NCBI GenBank assembly: GCA_030695685.1
Contig: JAUYPT010000003.1
Location: forward strand, 1 to 13,673
Length of the DNA stretch: 13,673 bases
From: Nanobdellota archaeon
Lineage (GTDB): Archaea > Nanobdellota > Nanobdellia > Woesearchaeales > GW2011-AR9
Direction of reading: 5' to 3'
Part shown: positions 6,532 to 12,334 of the stretch, one piece after another
Position numbering within the stretch: the first letter of the stretch is position 1
Layout: each line of letters starts with the position of its first letter
Made by a program: the position numbers and the translations under genes
Notes under the pieces: model-generated
Told to the model about the DNA's origin: nothing
Seen by the model: the letters and a program-made list of their open reading frames with translations, nothing else
Databases searched by the model: none

Positions 6532-7830
6532 TTACGGCTTATACCGTTCCATCGTCCTTGGAAAGGGAATGGCATCTTTAATGGTATCTAATCCACAGAT
6601 CCAGCTGATAATCCGTTCTACACCTAATCCAAACCCGCCGTGGGGAACGCTGCCATAGCGCCGCGTATCCAGGTAAAATTCATAGTCTTCCGGATTCTCT
6701 CCCTGCTCCCGTAACCGTGCTTTGATTTTCTCTAAATCATGCTCTCGATGCGATCCGCCGATAATTTCTCCATAACCCTCCGGCGCGAGGAAATCGCAGC
6801 CCTGCACGACTTCAGAATTTTTCGGATCTTCGGTCATGTAAAACGCTTTCACTTTTTTAGGATAGTGAGTGACGATAACAGGGACATCATAGAGCTTGGT
6901 TAATTTTTCTTCTTCGATCGTTCGTAAATCCTTGCCCCATTCCACATCCATCTTACATTTTGTTTTCAGAATTTTGAGCGCTTCGTCATAACTCATGCGC
7001 ACAAATGGTTTTTTGACCGCCGGCTCTAATTTTTTATAATCCCGTTCCAGTAATTCCAATTCGGCTTTATTCGTTTCCAGCACTCGTGTAATCACATGCT
7101 TGAGTAATTTTTCACCGTAATCAATAATATCGTTGAATTCTGCCCAGGCTAACTCCATCTCCGCATGCCAGTATTCCGTTAAGTGTCGGGAAGTTTTACT
7201 TCTTTCTGCGCGGAAACTGGGAGAGATAGTATAAATTTTTTCTAACGAGAAGATTGCCGGCTCGGCATAGAGCTGCCAGGTCTGGCCCAGAAAAACGCCT
7301 TTGTTGCCGAAGTACGGCACTTCAAACAGTGTTGAACCGCCTTCCGCCTGCACGGATTGGAAGATGGGAGAATGATATTCATAAAAGCCTTCGTTTCTGA
7401 AGTATTCATGGATGGCCCCGAAAACAGTGCTTCTGACTTTAAGAATTGCTGTCATCCTGCGGCTGCGCAGCCAGAGATGCCGATTGTCAGCAAGAAATTC
7501 AGCAGATTGGTCTTTGGTAATCGGATAATTATCACTTTTTCCTACGAGATCATATTTTTTAACTTCTATTTCATAGCCAGTAGGAGCTCGTGGATCTTTC
7601 TTGATTGTTCCGCTAATCTCTAAAGAGGCTTCGACTTGCAGATGATCAATTTCATCCCATTTTTTAGCAAAGTTGTCCTGCTTAAAGACACATTGGATAA
7701 TATTGCTGGAATCACGAAGGACAATAAATTTAAGCTTATTGCTGCCGCGTTCGCGGTGAACCCAGCCTCTGATAGAAACCGTTCCTTCGCCTTTCTTGAT
7801 CGCATCCTGAATGGAGAGGTATGAAGTCAT
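6532..7830 (-). CDS. asnS: Asparaginyl-tRNA synthetase
   Basis: AsnRS charges tRNA-Asn with asparagine in the cytosol. The 432-residue product has an N-terminal OB-fold anticodon-binding domain (about 15-98, starting VSIRGWVHRERGSNKLKFIVLRD) and a class II catalytic core. Motif 1 lies around FRNEGFYEYHSPIF (144-157). SVQAEGGSTLFEVPYFGNK (159-177) follows, then motif 2 FRAERSKTSRHLTEYWHAEME (about 206-226) and motif 3 GGFGLGVERI (398-407). The C-terminal IPFPRTMERYKP favours AsnRS over AspRS, so this organism can make Asn-tRNA directly. The frame is open for 19 codons upstream (ATG 7887), but those codons run through a strong TATA box at 7847-7860. That box sits about 24 bp before ATG 7830, so 7830 is the start of a leaderless mRNA. 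The 7887 start also adds no domain. Confidence 0.93.
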   Translation of the reverse strand: MTSYLSIQDAIKKGEGTVSIRGWVHRERGSNKLKFIVLRDSSNIIQCVFKQDNFAKKWDEIDHLQVEASLEISGTIKKDPRAPTGYEIEVKKYDLVGKSDNYPITKDQSAEFLADNRHLWLRSRRMTAILKVRSTVFGAIHEYFRNEGFYEYHSPIFQSVQAEGGSTLFEVPYFGNKGVFLGQTWQLYAEPAIFSLEKIYTISPSFRAERSKTSRHLTEYWHAEMELAWAEFNDIIDYGEKLLKHVITRVLETNKAELELLERDYKKLEPAVKKPFVRMSYDEALKILKTKCKMDVEWGKDLRTIEEEKLTKLYDVPVIVTHYPKKVKAFYMTEDPKNSEVVQGCDFLAPEGYGEIIGGSHREHDLEKIKARLREQGENPEDYEFYLDTRRYGSVPHGGFGLGVERIISWICGLDTIKDAIPFPRTMERYKP

Positions 7831-7846
7831 AAGCAGGGAATTAAAA

Positions 7847-7860
7847 CTATATATAAAAAG
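7847..7860 (-). promoter_or_regulatory. TATA box for asnS, decides the start codon
   Basis: On the minus strand this reads CTTTTTATATATAG, centred about 24-26 bp upstream of ATG 7830. Its position inside the upstream open stretch rules out the longer asnS reading. Confidence 0.65.
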
Positions 7861-7892
7861 ATTGCGGATAATACTGGTTAGTTGCACTATTA

Positions 7893-8195
7893 TCAGGAAA
7901 GCTCAAAAGAATAATTCTTACATAGAAATTCCTTGACTTTTTTGCTATCCGGTAATCCTAAGATAATAATGTTAGCTCGTTTTTCTGTAATTATAATCAT
8001 CAAATAAATTTTATCTTTCTTGTAACTGAAGAAATCATTGTTTTTTAATTTACCCCTATAATGGTCATCAATCATCCAATTTTCATTAAATAACGTATCT
8101 GCTAGCGTATCAAGAAATTTCCAGATATTTTTAGTTATTTCTATTTGGAGATACAATTCTCCTTTCTCATCTTTTAGTGCAAATAATGTATCCAT
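7893..8195 (-). CDS. Uncharacterised 100-aa protein
   Basis: I do not recognise this protein. It is mixed alpha/beta in pattern: an amphipathic helix (WKFLDTLADTLF), an acidic and aromatic middle (NENWMIDDHYRGKLKNNDFF), and two very hydrophobic strands (KIYLMIIIT and ANIIILGL). A C-terminal helix ending in NYSFELS completes it. These look like core strands of a small globular domain rather than membrane spans. The ATG follows the stop of the 171-aa gene by 2 nt, so the pair is almost certainly one transcript from the promoter at 8736-8745. No Shine-Dalgarno sequence is visible, so translation may depend on re-initiation. Confidence 0.65.
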   Translation of the reverse strand: MDTLFALKDEKGELYLQIEITKNIWKFLDTLADTLFNENWMIDDHYRGKLKNNDFFSYKKDKIYLMIIITEKRANIIILGLPDSKKVKEFLCKNYSFELS

Positions 8196-8197
8196 GT

Positions 8198-8713
8198 TTA
8201 AAGAGCGGCTAATAATTCATCATAAGCATCAGTTTGTCTCGTAATCTCTTTTGGATATTCTACTGCTAGTGATTCTAGGACACTTCTCAATGGTACTAAA
8301 TATTTTTCATTAGGCAAATCTCTTGTTCCTTCTAAAGCTATCGCTTCTTGTACTAGAAAAACATCTTTAAAATATCTCTGAGTTGATTGAAATACTGCTT
8401 TCTGATAATCGCTGCATGATTCAATCTCCGCATAAAAACATCCCAGGCCATAATATCCAAGGCTTCTTATTGGATGAACTTGGCCGTCACAGAAACCAAT
8501 GGATGTAGTTGTTGGAAGTTGTGATTCCATAAATAGTTCTGCTGTAGCCATTCCTGCTCTATAAGTTAAAGTTTCTAAATCAGTTTGAGGTGTAACTGTT
8601 CCTAATTGCCCTATTCTTTCAGACATGAGTTCTAATACCTGTTCTAATCTCGTTAAGTCTTGAGTTTTTATATTTGCAGATGTCTGATCATATAATTCGA
8701 CTTGTTTATACAT
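8198..8713 (-). CDS. Uncharacterised 171-aa protein
   Basis: I do not recognise this protein. It looks soluble and mostly helical, beginning MYKQVELYDQTSANIK. A helical stretch follows (TRLEQVLELMSERIGQL), then a central segment IGFCDGQVHPIRSLGYYGLG and an acidic, Cys-containing CFYAEIESCSD. The rest is helical (QKAVFQSTQRYFKDVFLVQEAIALE) to the end. No catalytic signature or membrane segment stands out. It is the first gene of a two-gene unit with the 100-aa protein downstream, and is divergent from the tRNA-Arg gene. A TATA box lies 27 bp upstream of the ATG, predicting leaderless translation. Confidence 0.65.
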   Translation of the reverse strand: MYKQVELYDQTSANIKTQDLTRLEQVLELMSERIGQLGTVTPQTDLETLTYRAGMATAELFMESQLPTTTSIGFCDGQVHPIRSLGYYGLGCFYAEIESCSDYQKAVFQSTQRYFKDVFLVQEAIALEGTRDLPNEKYLVPLRSVLESLAVEYPKEITRQTDAYDELLAAL

Positions 8714-8735
8714 AAAATTGATAGATCAGGTAACC

Positions 8736-8745
8736 TTTTATAAAA
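8736..8745 (-). promoter_or_regulatory. TATA box for the 171-aa/100-aa unit
   Basis: This palindromic TTTTATAAAA is centred about 27 bp upstream of the ATG at 8713. It could in principle also be read on the plus strand, but there it lies too far from the tRNA. Confidence 0.6.
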
Positions 8746-8803
8746 TTTGCTGAATTAACCTGCATTCATTAACCTTATCCAAAAAAACCAAATCCACAAC
8801 AAG

Positions 8804-8816
8804 TTATAAAAATAAA
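8804..8816 (+). promoter_or_regulatory. TATA box for tRNA-Arg (and probably the downstream TraB-like gene)
   Basis: TTATAAAAATAAA is centred about 28 bp upstream of the first tRNA base (8837), so transcription should begin at or a few bases before the mature 5' end. It is the only good plus-strand TATA box before the TraB-like gene. Confidence 0.65.
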
Positions 8817-8856
8817 CTTATTTTTAATACTGGCAAGGACCCGTCGCCTAGCCTGG

Positions 8857-8894
8857 ATGCTGGCAATTCGAAATCACTGGAATTGGCAAGGCAG
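8857..8894 (+). other. tRNA-Arg intron 1 (D-loop, 38 nt)
   Basis: The bulge-helix-bulge is fully visible. A 4-bp centre GCCT (8851-8854) pairs with AGGC (8889-8892). The 5' bulge is GGA (8855-8857) and the 3' bulge is AGA (8893-8895). An inner helix TGC/GCA (8858-8860/8886-8888) stacks, after a TGG bulge, on CAATTC/GAATTG (8864-8869/8880-8885) with a 10-nt loop. Cutting after the second base of each bulge yields the D-loop AGCCTGGATA. Because A8857 and A8895 are identical, a one-base shift gives the same product. Confidence 0.9.
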
Positions 8895-8935
8895 ATAGGG
8901 CACAACCCTCCTAAGGTTGGTCTCGGGGGTTCAAA

Positions 8936-9022
8936 GGCCAGTTACACTAGGCGAGTCGTACTCAAGTAGGGTATTCCTACGGAAACCCTACGACAATGCC
9001 AAAAAGTGTAATTGCTTGAAAG
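8936..9022 (+). other. tRNA-Arg intron 2 (T-loop, 87 nt)
   Basis: Central helix TTCA (8930-8933) pairs with TGAA (9017-9020). The 5' bulge is AAG (8934-8936) and the 3' bulge is AGT (9021-9023). Cutting after the second base of each bulge gives T-loop TTCAAAT. Beyond a C-C mismatch, the intron has a 10-bp helix CAGTTACACT/AGTGTAATTG (8939-8948/9005-9014). Inside that is a junction with GGC/GCC, a small hairpin GAGT-cgt-ACTC (8953-8963), and a strong hairpin GTAGGGT/ACCCTAC (8966-8972/8985-8991) extended by TTCC/GGAA. Shifted boundaries that give TTCAAGT are also possible. No box C/D or homing-endonuclease signal is seen. Confidence 0.88.
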
Positions 9023-9045
9023 TCCCCTCGGGTCCGCTTATAATC

Positions 9046-9624
9046 ATGGCAAAGAAAGTTTTAATTGGCGTTGACCATATCCCTGAAAATGTGGAAAGGA
9101 CAGTACAGGCTATTTATAATTATGCTCCTTCTTCTGTCGGATTGGAACTTCCGGAGGATTATGAAGAAAGAGAAAAATTGGGTCTAACTGTTAGTTTCTT
9201 TGATGATATTGTTTGTTCATTACGGGAAGATGAGATTAAAGTAGTGTATTTAGAAAATCCAGAGGCAATAGATTATTTTAGGAGCGTTAATCTTGCGAAA
9301 CTTATTGTCGAGGGGCATGTATCTAAAGAAGAGATACACTGCGAACTCCTGTATCTTAAAAAAATCAATGTAGCTTATATGTCTCCAGAAACAATCTTTG
9401 AATTAATAGTACAAAAGAAAAGATATGGCGAAGCTCTTGATCTTGTTACTCATAATGATCTCGATAACATTATTTTATTATGGGAACAAACCAATCACCG
9501 GCGGGAAGCGCACATGAAAAAAAATATTAAGAGCTATAATCCTGATGTTATCGTCATTGGCGATGCTCATGCTCAGGAAATAACTACAGCATTGCCGGAC
9601 TATGAGTATATTGCAATTAAATGA
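9046..9624 (+). CDS. TraB/PrgY-like protein (PF01963-type fold), small
   Basis: The 192-residue product fits the TraB/PrgY/TIKI pattern in compact form. An N-terminal strand IGVDHIPENVERTVQAI (7-23) replaces the usual G-T-x-H-x-x-x-S block. PSSVGLELPEDYEER (28-42) matches the P-x-x-V-x-x-E-L-D-x-x-R motif. An R/E/H helix follows (HRREAHMKKNI, 151-161), and VIVIGDAHAQEI (168-179) matches the C-terminal V-V-G-x-x-H-x-x-G-I motif. Bacterial PrgY concerns pheromone shutdown; archaeal roles are unknown. The frame is open back to a TTG at 8917 inside the tRNA. ATG 9046, 9 nt after the tRNA, is the sensible start because the conserved region begins there. No TATA box lies at the proper distance, so it probably shares the tRNA transcript. 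Confidence 0.65.
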   Translation: MAKKVLIGVDHIPENVERTVQAIYNYAPSSVGLELPEDYEEREKLGLTVSFFDDIVCSLREDEIKVVYLENPEAIDYFRSVNLAKLIVEGHVSKEEIHCELLYLKKINVAYMSPETIFELIVQKKRYGEALDLVTHNDLDNIILLWEQTNHRREAHMKKNIKSYNPDVIVIGDAHAQEITTALPDYEYIAIK

Positions 9625-9643
9625 CTTTTTTGTCTCATTTTTA
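9625..9643 (+). terminator. T-rich terminator after the TraB-like gene
   Basis: A run of six Ts directly after the TGA stop, followed by a second run of five Ts at 9638-9642, has the form of an archaeal oligo-T terminator. No stem is needed or seen. Confidence 0.45.
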
Positions 9644-9683
9644 ACAATAGTTTTAAGTTACCCCAAAACATTCTGTACTCAGT

Positions 9684-10496
9684 ATGTACCAGATGTCACA
9701 GCAGTATGCTCCTGTAAGTAATACGAGAATGGGAAGTTATAGCAGATTAGAATCAATAGCGCAATCGTATCAAGGAAATGTTGCCTACGCTGTTGCCGAT
9801 TCTCCGTCAGTGGAATATTCTCCTTCTTTTCAGTATACTGCACCGGTATTAAATATTCCCGCATTTAGGTATCAGGGATTATCGCAGGCTTCAGCGTACA
9901 GAAATAATCTATTACCCTACACTGTATTTCAATCGCATCAGGAATATCATTTTGAGCCGGACCATTTTCTGAAGCCGGGGAAAGAAGGTATCTTTGTCGG
10001 AAAAGCAGTGGAGATTCGGGAGCATATTGAGACCGCTTTTGAAAAAATGTTTTTTCGTCCATTTCCAGCGGATATTAAAATCAGCATCTGCAATGAAAAA
10101 GAATTTCGGGCCATTGCATCATCACCGGGGGTTATCGGCCTTTCTTTCAACCGCAAAAGACATAGCTTATTATCAGAAATATTTGTTCTCAATGATTATC
10201 TTGGCAGAGTAATGCTCACCATCGGCCATGAGTTAGGCCATGTTCTCACGGAAACGTTAGGCAATGCGCAGAATGAAGAAGCGAAGGCATATTCCTTTTC
10301 ATTCGCCTGGATGAAAACGGTGAAAGAACATAACATTGCCGGATTGCAGGAAGCTATCGTGTTGGAAAATCCGGCGCAGAATGGACTGCATAACATTGCC
10401 TTTAATTTTGTTGATAAAGAATTAAGAGCGGGAAAAAGCGCCTGGGAAGTGTATACGGAGATTGTTGAGAAAGAAATAAATTTAATGTTAGTATAA
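9684..10496 (+). CDS. Predicted zinc metalloprotease with HELGH motif
   Basis: The 270-residue protein has a low-complexity N-terminal region (about 1-85, rich in S, Y, Q, A and P, probably disordered) and a C-terminal metallopeptidase-like domain. VMLTIGHELGHVLTE (176-190) supplies the H182-E183-x-x-H186 zinc site. The downstream NEEAKAYSFSFAW (197-209) offers E198 or E199 as the third ligand, the arrangement of gluzincins. No signal peptide or membrane span is visible, so it is presumably cytosolic or surface-associated by other means; its substrate is unknown. ATG 9684 is taken. A weak TATA-like TTTTAAGTTA (9651-9660) lies about 29 bp upstream, and ATG 9693 would be less well placed. The peptidase call rests on the motif. 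Confidence 0.7.
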   Translation: MYQMSQQYAPVSNTRMGSYSRLESIAQSYQGNVAYAVADSPSVEYSPSFQYTAPVLNIPAFRYQGLSQASAYRNNLLPYTVFQSHQEYHFEPDHFLKPGKEGIFVGKAVEIREHIETAFEKMFFRPFPADIKISICNEKEFRAIASSPGVIGLSFNRKRHSLLSEIFVLNDYLGRVMLTIGHELGHVLTETLGNAQNEEAKAYSFSFAWMKTVKEHNIAGLQEAIVLENPAQNGLHNIAFNFVDKELRAGKSAWEVYTEIVEKEINLMLV

Positions 10497-10500
10497 CAAT

Positions 10501-10510
10501 TCATATAAAT
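10501..10510 (+). promoter_or_regulatory. TATA box for the DUF483 gene
   Basis: TCATATAAAT is centred about 25 bp upstream of the ATG at 10531, predicting a leaderless transcript. Confidence 0.55.
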
Positions 10511-10530
10511 CTTCTTTCTTTCATCAATCT

Positions 10531-11130
10531 ATGATTGATAAGCTTGCTCTTATTTTTGGCTCGAAAACCAAAGCCCAGGAAATGGTGTTTCTGCTGCATA
10601 ATGTTAAGAATGTTGTTCGGCAGGGATTTTATCCTTCGGAATTAGGACGAGTGGAGGAATTCTGTAAGAATAATAATCTTTATCTTGTAAAATCAAAATT
10701 TAAAGTCTTGGTAACCAATGACCATATATATTCCAATAAAGGCCTGCGTATAGATCTAGACGATACACGAGAAGGGATGTATTTTACCTATATTTCAAAA
10801 GATGAAAAAACGGCACTGCTGGCAAGTTATGACGAATTAACCGGCAATGATTATGAATTGGGATTAGTATTAGGCTATCCTTCCTGCTGTGTGCAATTTT
10901 TCTGCCGTCATTTTAATGAGAAAAATCCAGATTTACAACTGCCGGCAACAAATCTATTCACTAATCTGACTGCACGAAATCAGGACTGTGTTTTGCTTTC
11001 TCATTTTCCCTGCAGTTCCGATTGCAGCGAGAGCATTAGAATTGCGGAACACTATGCTGCGCTTCTGAAAAGTATAGACCTACAACGGTATCAGAAAATG
11101 ATAACTTTACTTCAATTTCCGTCTCAATAA
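10531..11130 (+). CDS. DUF483-family protein
   Basis: The 199-residue protein carries the archaeal DUF483 (PF04467) signature. It has LGYPSCCVQFF (114-124) with adjacent C119 and C120, then N-x-F (141-143) and LLSHFPCSSDCSESIRIAEHY (about 155-175) with C161 and C165. The four cysteines and H158 could bind a metal or an Fe-S cluster, but no function is established as far as I know. The N-terminal half (1-95) is less conserved and mixes helices with strands (FKVLVTNDHIYS). There is no membrane segment. Its final 24 nt overlap the 3' end of the convergent DUF2238-like gene, so the last eight codons are read on both strands. Confidence 0.75.
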   Translation: MIDKLALIFGSKTKAQEMVFLLHNVKNVVRQGFYPSELGRVEEFCKNNNLYLVKSKFKVLVTNDHIYSNKGLRIDLDDTREGMYFTYISKDEKTALLASYDELTGNDYELGLVLGYPSCCVQFFCRHFNEKNPDLQLPATNLFTNLTARNQDCVLLSHFPCSSDCSESIRIAEHYAALLKSIDLQRYQKMITLLQFPSQ

Positions 11131-11778
11131 GGGCGGATGTTTGAAGAAGCGATGAATCATTTTATCCATACTGAATGTTTTGCTTTTAAGATAGATAAAA
11201 CCCAGAAGTGATACCAGCGATGCACCCACAACATTGATGATAAGGTCGGTCATGGTATCTACTAATCCTGATTTCTGCATGTTCAATCCAAATGATGTAT
11301 CCATAACAAATTCAAAAATTTCCCAGGCGACGCCGATGGCGATGGCAAAGACAAACGAAAACAGGGCCACAAAGACTGGTTTCATGTTGCAATGGACCTG
11401 TTCTTCTTTGTTTAAGATGTATACTAACAAAAATCCGGCGATGCCCAGCAGAATGCCGGAGCTTCCATGGAGTAAAATGTCCCACCACCATACTAAAGTA
11501 TAATAGCTGTGAATTTCTCCCAGAAAGAGTGCAGCATAACTGAACAGGATGATGACAAAATCTATTTCTATTGGCAGCCGCACTCGATAGTTGCGCCGCA
11601 TGATCGTTGGCAGCAGCGTAAAAATGAAAATGCCGCTGATGGCAAAGACATTGAGCCAGTTTTGCTGGTAGATGGCAAAAAGAATCGCTCCTACTAATGT
11701 TAACTGTAAAAAATAGGAAATTCCCAGCTGGATTTTATCTGCTTGATCTAACTTTTTATCTTTAATTAACAGATGCAT
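11107..11778 (-). CDS. DUF2238/YjdF-like polytopic membrane protein
   Basis: The 223-residue protein has about six hydrophobic segments (approximately 18-38, 42-60, 71-92, 101-125, 135-155 and 178-200). Polar signatures between them are typical of the DUF2238 (PF09997) family. They include WWWDILLHGSSGILLG (about 98-113), GVAWEIFEFVMDTSFG (about 152-167) and GLVDTMTDLIINVVGA (about 173-188). The conserved D, H, E and D residues near the membrane faces resemble a buried polar or metal site; the function is not established. A basic C-terminal tail (HRFFKHPPLLRRKLK) probably faces the cytoplasm. A TATA box lies about 29 bp upstream, and a MITE begins only 13 bp beyond that box, so the element may affect its expression. 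The 3' end overlaps the DUF483 gene by 24 nt. Confidence 0.75.
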   Translation of the reverse strand: MHLLIKDKKLDQADKIQLGISYFLQLTLVGAILFAIYQQNWLNVFAISGIFIFTLLPTIMRRNYRVRLPIEIDFVIILFSYAALFLGEIHSYYTLVWWWDILLHGSSGILLGIAGFLLVYILNKEEQVHCNMKPVFVALFSFVFAIAIGVAWEIFEFVMDTSFGLNMQKSGLVDTMTDLIINVVGASLVSLLGFIYLKSKTFSMDKMIHRFFKHPPLLRRKLK

Positions 11779-11800
11779 TGGAGAAGAAGTAAGCCTTTGA

Positions 11801-11812
11801 AGTTAATAAACG
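11801..11812 (-). promoter_or_regulatory. TATA box for the DUF2238-like gene
   Basis: On the minus strand this reads CGTTTATTAACT, centred about 29 bp upstream of the ATG at 11778. The MITE and its target duplication begin at 11816, right where a BRE and upstream sites would be. Confidence 0.45.
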
Positions 11813-11823
11813 TTGCTTAGAAA

Positions 11824-11850
11824 GACACTGTCAAATTATAGGCAGGTAGC
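11824..11850 (+). repeat. MITE left terminal inverted repeat
   Basis: This end pairs with 11990-12020. It consists of GACACTGT, then CAAATTATA, then GGCAGGTAGC; the first and last blocks match the other end perfectly. Confidence 0.85.
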
Positions 11851-11989
11851 TTGGCCTGCAATGTGTGAATGGGGAACTGACATTCGTTAGACATAATTAT
11901 TGCGCGAAAATCTTTTGGATTTTACTGCCAATTTTGCCCCCATTCATTAGTCGTTGCTGTTAAGCAACTCACAAACGGAGTGACATGAT

Positions 11990-12020
11990 GCTACCTGCCT
12001 GCCGATTAATTAACAGTGTC
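11990..12020 (-). repeat. MITE right terminal inverted repeat
   Basis: Read inward on the minus strand it starts GACACTGTTAATTAATCGG and ends in the same CAGGTAGC as the left end, with a duplicated GGCA tetramer accounting for the length difference. Confidence 0.85.
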
Positions 12021-12031
12021 CTTAGAAACAC

Positions 12032-12298
12032 TTATTTTGACCTCTCCATCGCGAATATAACTTCCTGAACTAACAAAGGATGTTCCTTCTCCCAGGTTTC
12101 ATAATCGACAATGCCATCAGGAATACCGCCAAACAGGTGATGATATGACGCTTTCACCAAATGTTCAATGTCACTGCACACTGCTCGTTCATCAACAACA
12201 AGCGGATTTTTGCCGTGCTGGTTAAGCCCGTACCATTCAATAATATACTGTGTGGAAGCACTGCAATTATCGATGTAACATTTGTTTTCGAGAGCCAT
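12032..12298 (-). CDS. Uncharacterised 88-aa protein with N-terminal cysteines
   Basis: I do not recognise this small acidic soluble protein. It begins MALENKCYIDNCSAS (C7 and C12). Then come IIEWYGLNQHGKNPLVVDERAVCSDIEHLV with a third cysteine (C41), and YHHLFGGIPDGIVDYETWEKEHP. Cysteines and histidines in the first half could form a small metal site, but the spacing is not that of a zinc finger I know. A TATA box lies about 28 bp upstream of the ATG, so it is probably transcribed alone and leaderless, although it follows xth on the same strand after 34 bp. The stop codon lies 3 bp from the MITE's right target duplication; the coding frame is intact, so the insertion did not break it. Confidence 0.6.
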   Translation of the reverse strand: MALENKCYIDNCSASTQYIIEWYGLNQHGKNPLVVDERAVCSDIEHLVKASYHHLFGGIPDGIVDYETWEKEHPLLVQEVIFAMERSK

Positions 12299-12320
12299 AA
12301 ATCTTATTTAGAAAGGTAAG

Positions 12321-12334
12321 AATTATATAAATCT
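12321..12334 (-). promoter_or_regulatory. TATA box for the 88-aa gene
   Basis: On the minus strand this reads AGATTTATATAATT, centred about 28 bp upstream of the ATG at 12298 and overlapping the stop of xth by two bases. Confidence 0.55.

Larger units (their letters stand above)
8837..9036 (+). tRNA. tRNA-Arg(CCU) interrupted by two introns (D-loop and T-loop)
   Basis: With 8857-8894 and 8936-9022 removed, 75 nt remain and fold into a full cloverleaf. The acceptor GGACCCG (8837-8843) pairs with CGGGTCC (9029-9035), and the discriminator is G9036. The D-stem GCCT (8846-8849) pairs with GGGC (8898-8901) around the loop AGCCTGGATA. The anticodon stem CAACC/GGTTG (8903-8907/8915-8919) encloses CTCCTAA, giving anticodon CCU (8910-8912), which reads AGG. 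The variable loop is GTCTC. The T-stem GGGGG/CCCCT (8925-8929/9024-9028) encloses TTCAAAT. CCA is not encoded. The usual 37/38 site is uninterrupted; the introns sit at about 19/20 and 59/60. Such non-canonical positions are known mainly from Thermoproteales. They require a splicing endonuclease of broad specificity (alpha2-beta2 or epsilon2 type). Confidence 0.93.
11816..12028. mobile_element. MITE-like non-autonomous element (197 bp, 11824-12020) with 8-bp target-site duplication
   Basis: The element begins GACACTGT (11824-11831) and ends ACAGTGTC (12013-12020). The inverted ends continue: AATTA/TAATT (11834-11838/12007-12011), then a perfect 10-bp match GGCAGGTAGC/GCTACCTGCC (11841-11850/11990-11999). 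The right end carries a few extra bases, giving ends of 27 and 31 bp. Exactly outside lies the direct repeat CTTAGAAA, at 11816-11823 and 12021-12028, a clean 8-bp duplication. No gene lies inside. The interior is itself folded: GAATGGGG/CCCCATTC (11867-11874/11938-11945), GTTGC/GCAAC (11953-11968) and AAAATC/GATTTT hairpins. The end sequence resembles IS6-family ends (GGCACTGTT-type), which also make 8-bp duplications. That family link is inference. The element sits 3 bp after one gene's stop codon and just behind another's promoter. Confidence 0.85.

Noticed and set aside
7831..7887. Nineteen-residue N-terminal extension of AsnRS
   Set aside because: These codons contain the TATA box (7847-7860) and add nothing to the OB-fold; ATG 7830 fits a leaderless start.
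7893..8713. Toxin-antitoxin pair
   Set aside because: Two small adjacent genes fit the layout, but neither shows a DNA-binding, RNase or other toxin motif, and the gene sizes (171 and 100 aa) are not telling.
8831..8889. Three copies of TGGCAA (8831, 8861, 8884) around the tRNA 5' end and first intron
   Set aside because: Two are explained by intron pairing and the repeat is only six bases; chance is sufficient.
8917..9045. Extension of the TraB-like protein upstream from a TTG
   Set aside because: The 43 extra codons are the tRNA anticodon arm, T-stem and T-loop intron read as protein; the conserved protein begins at ATG 9046.
11824..12020. SRP RNA or RNase P RNA, because of paired ends and internal helices
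   Set aside because: I found neither the SRP helix-8 GGAA/GGAG(C) motif nor RNase P conserved boxes on either strand, and the exact 8-bp flanking duplication points to transposition.
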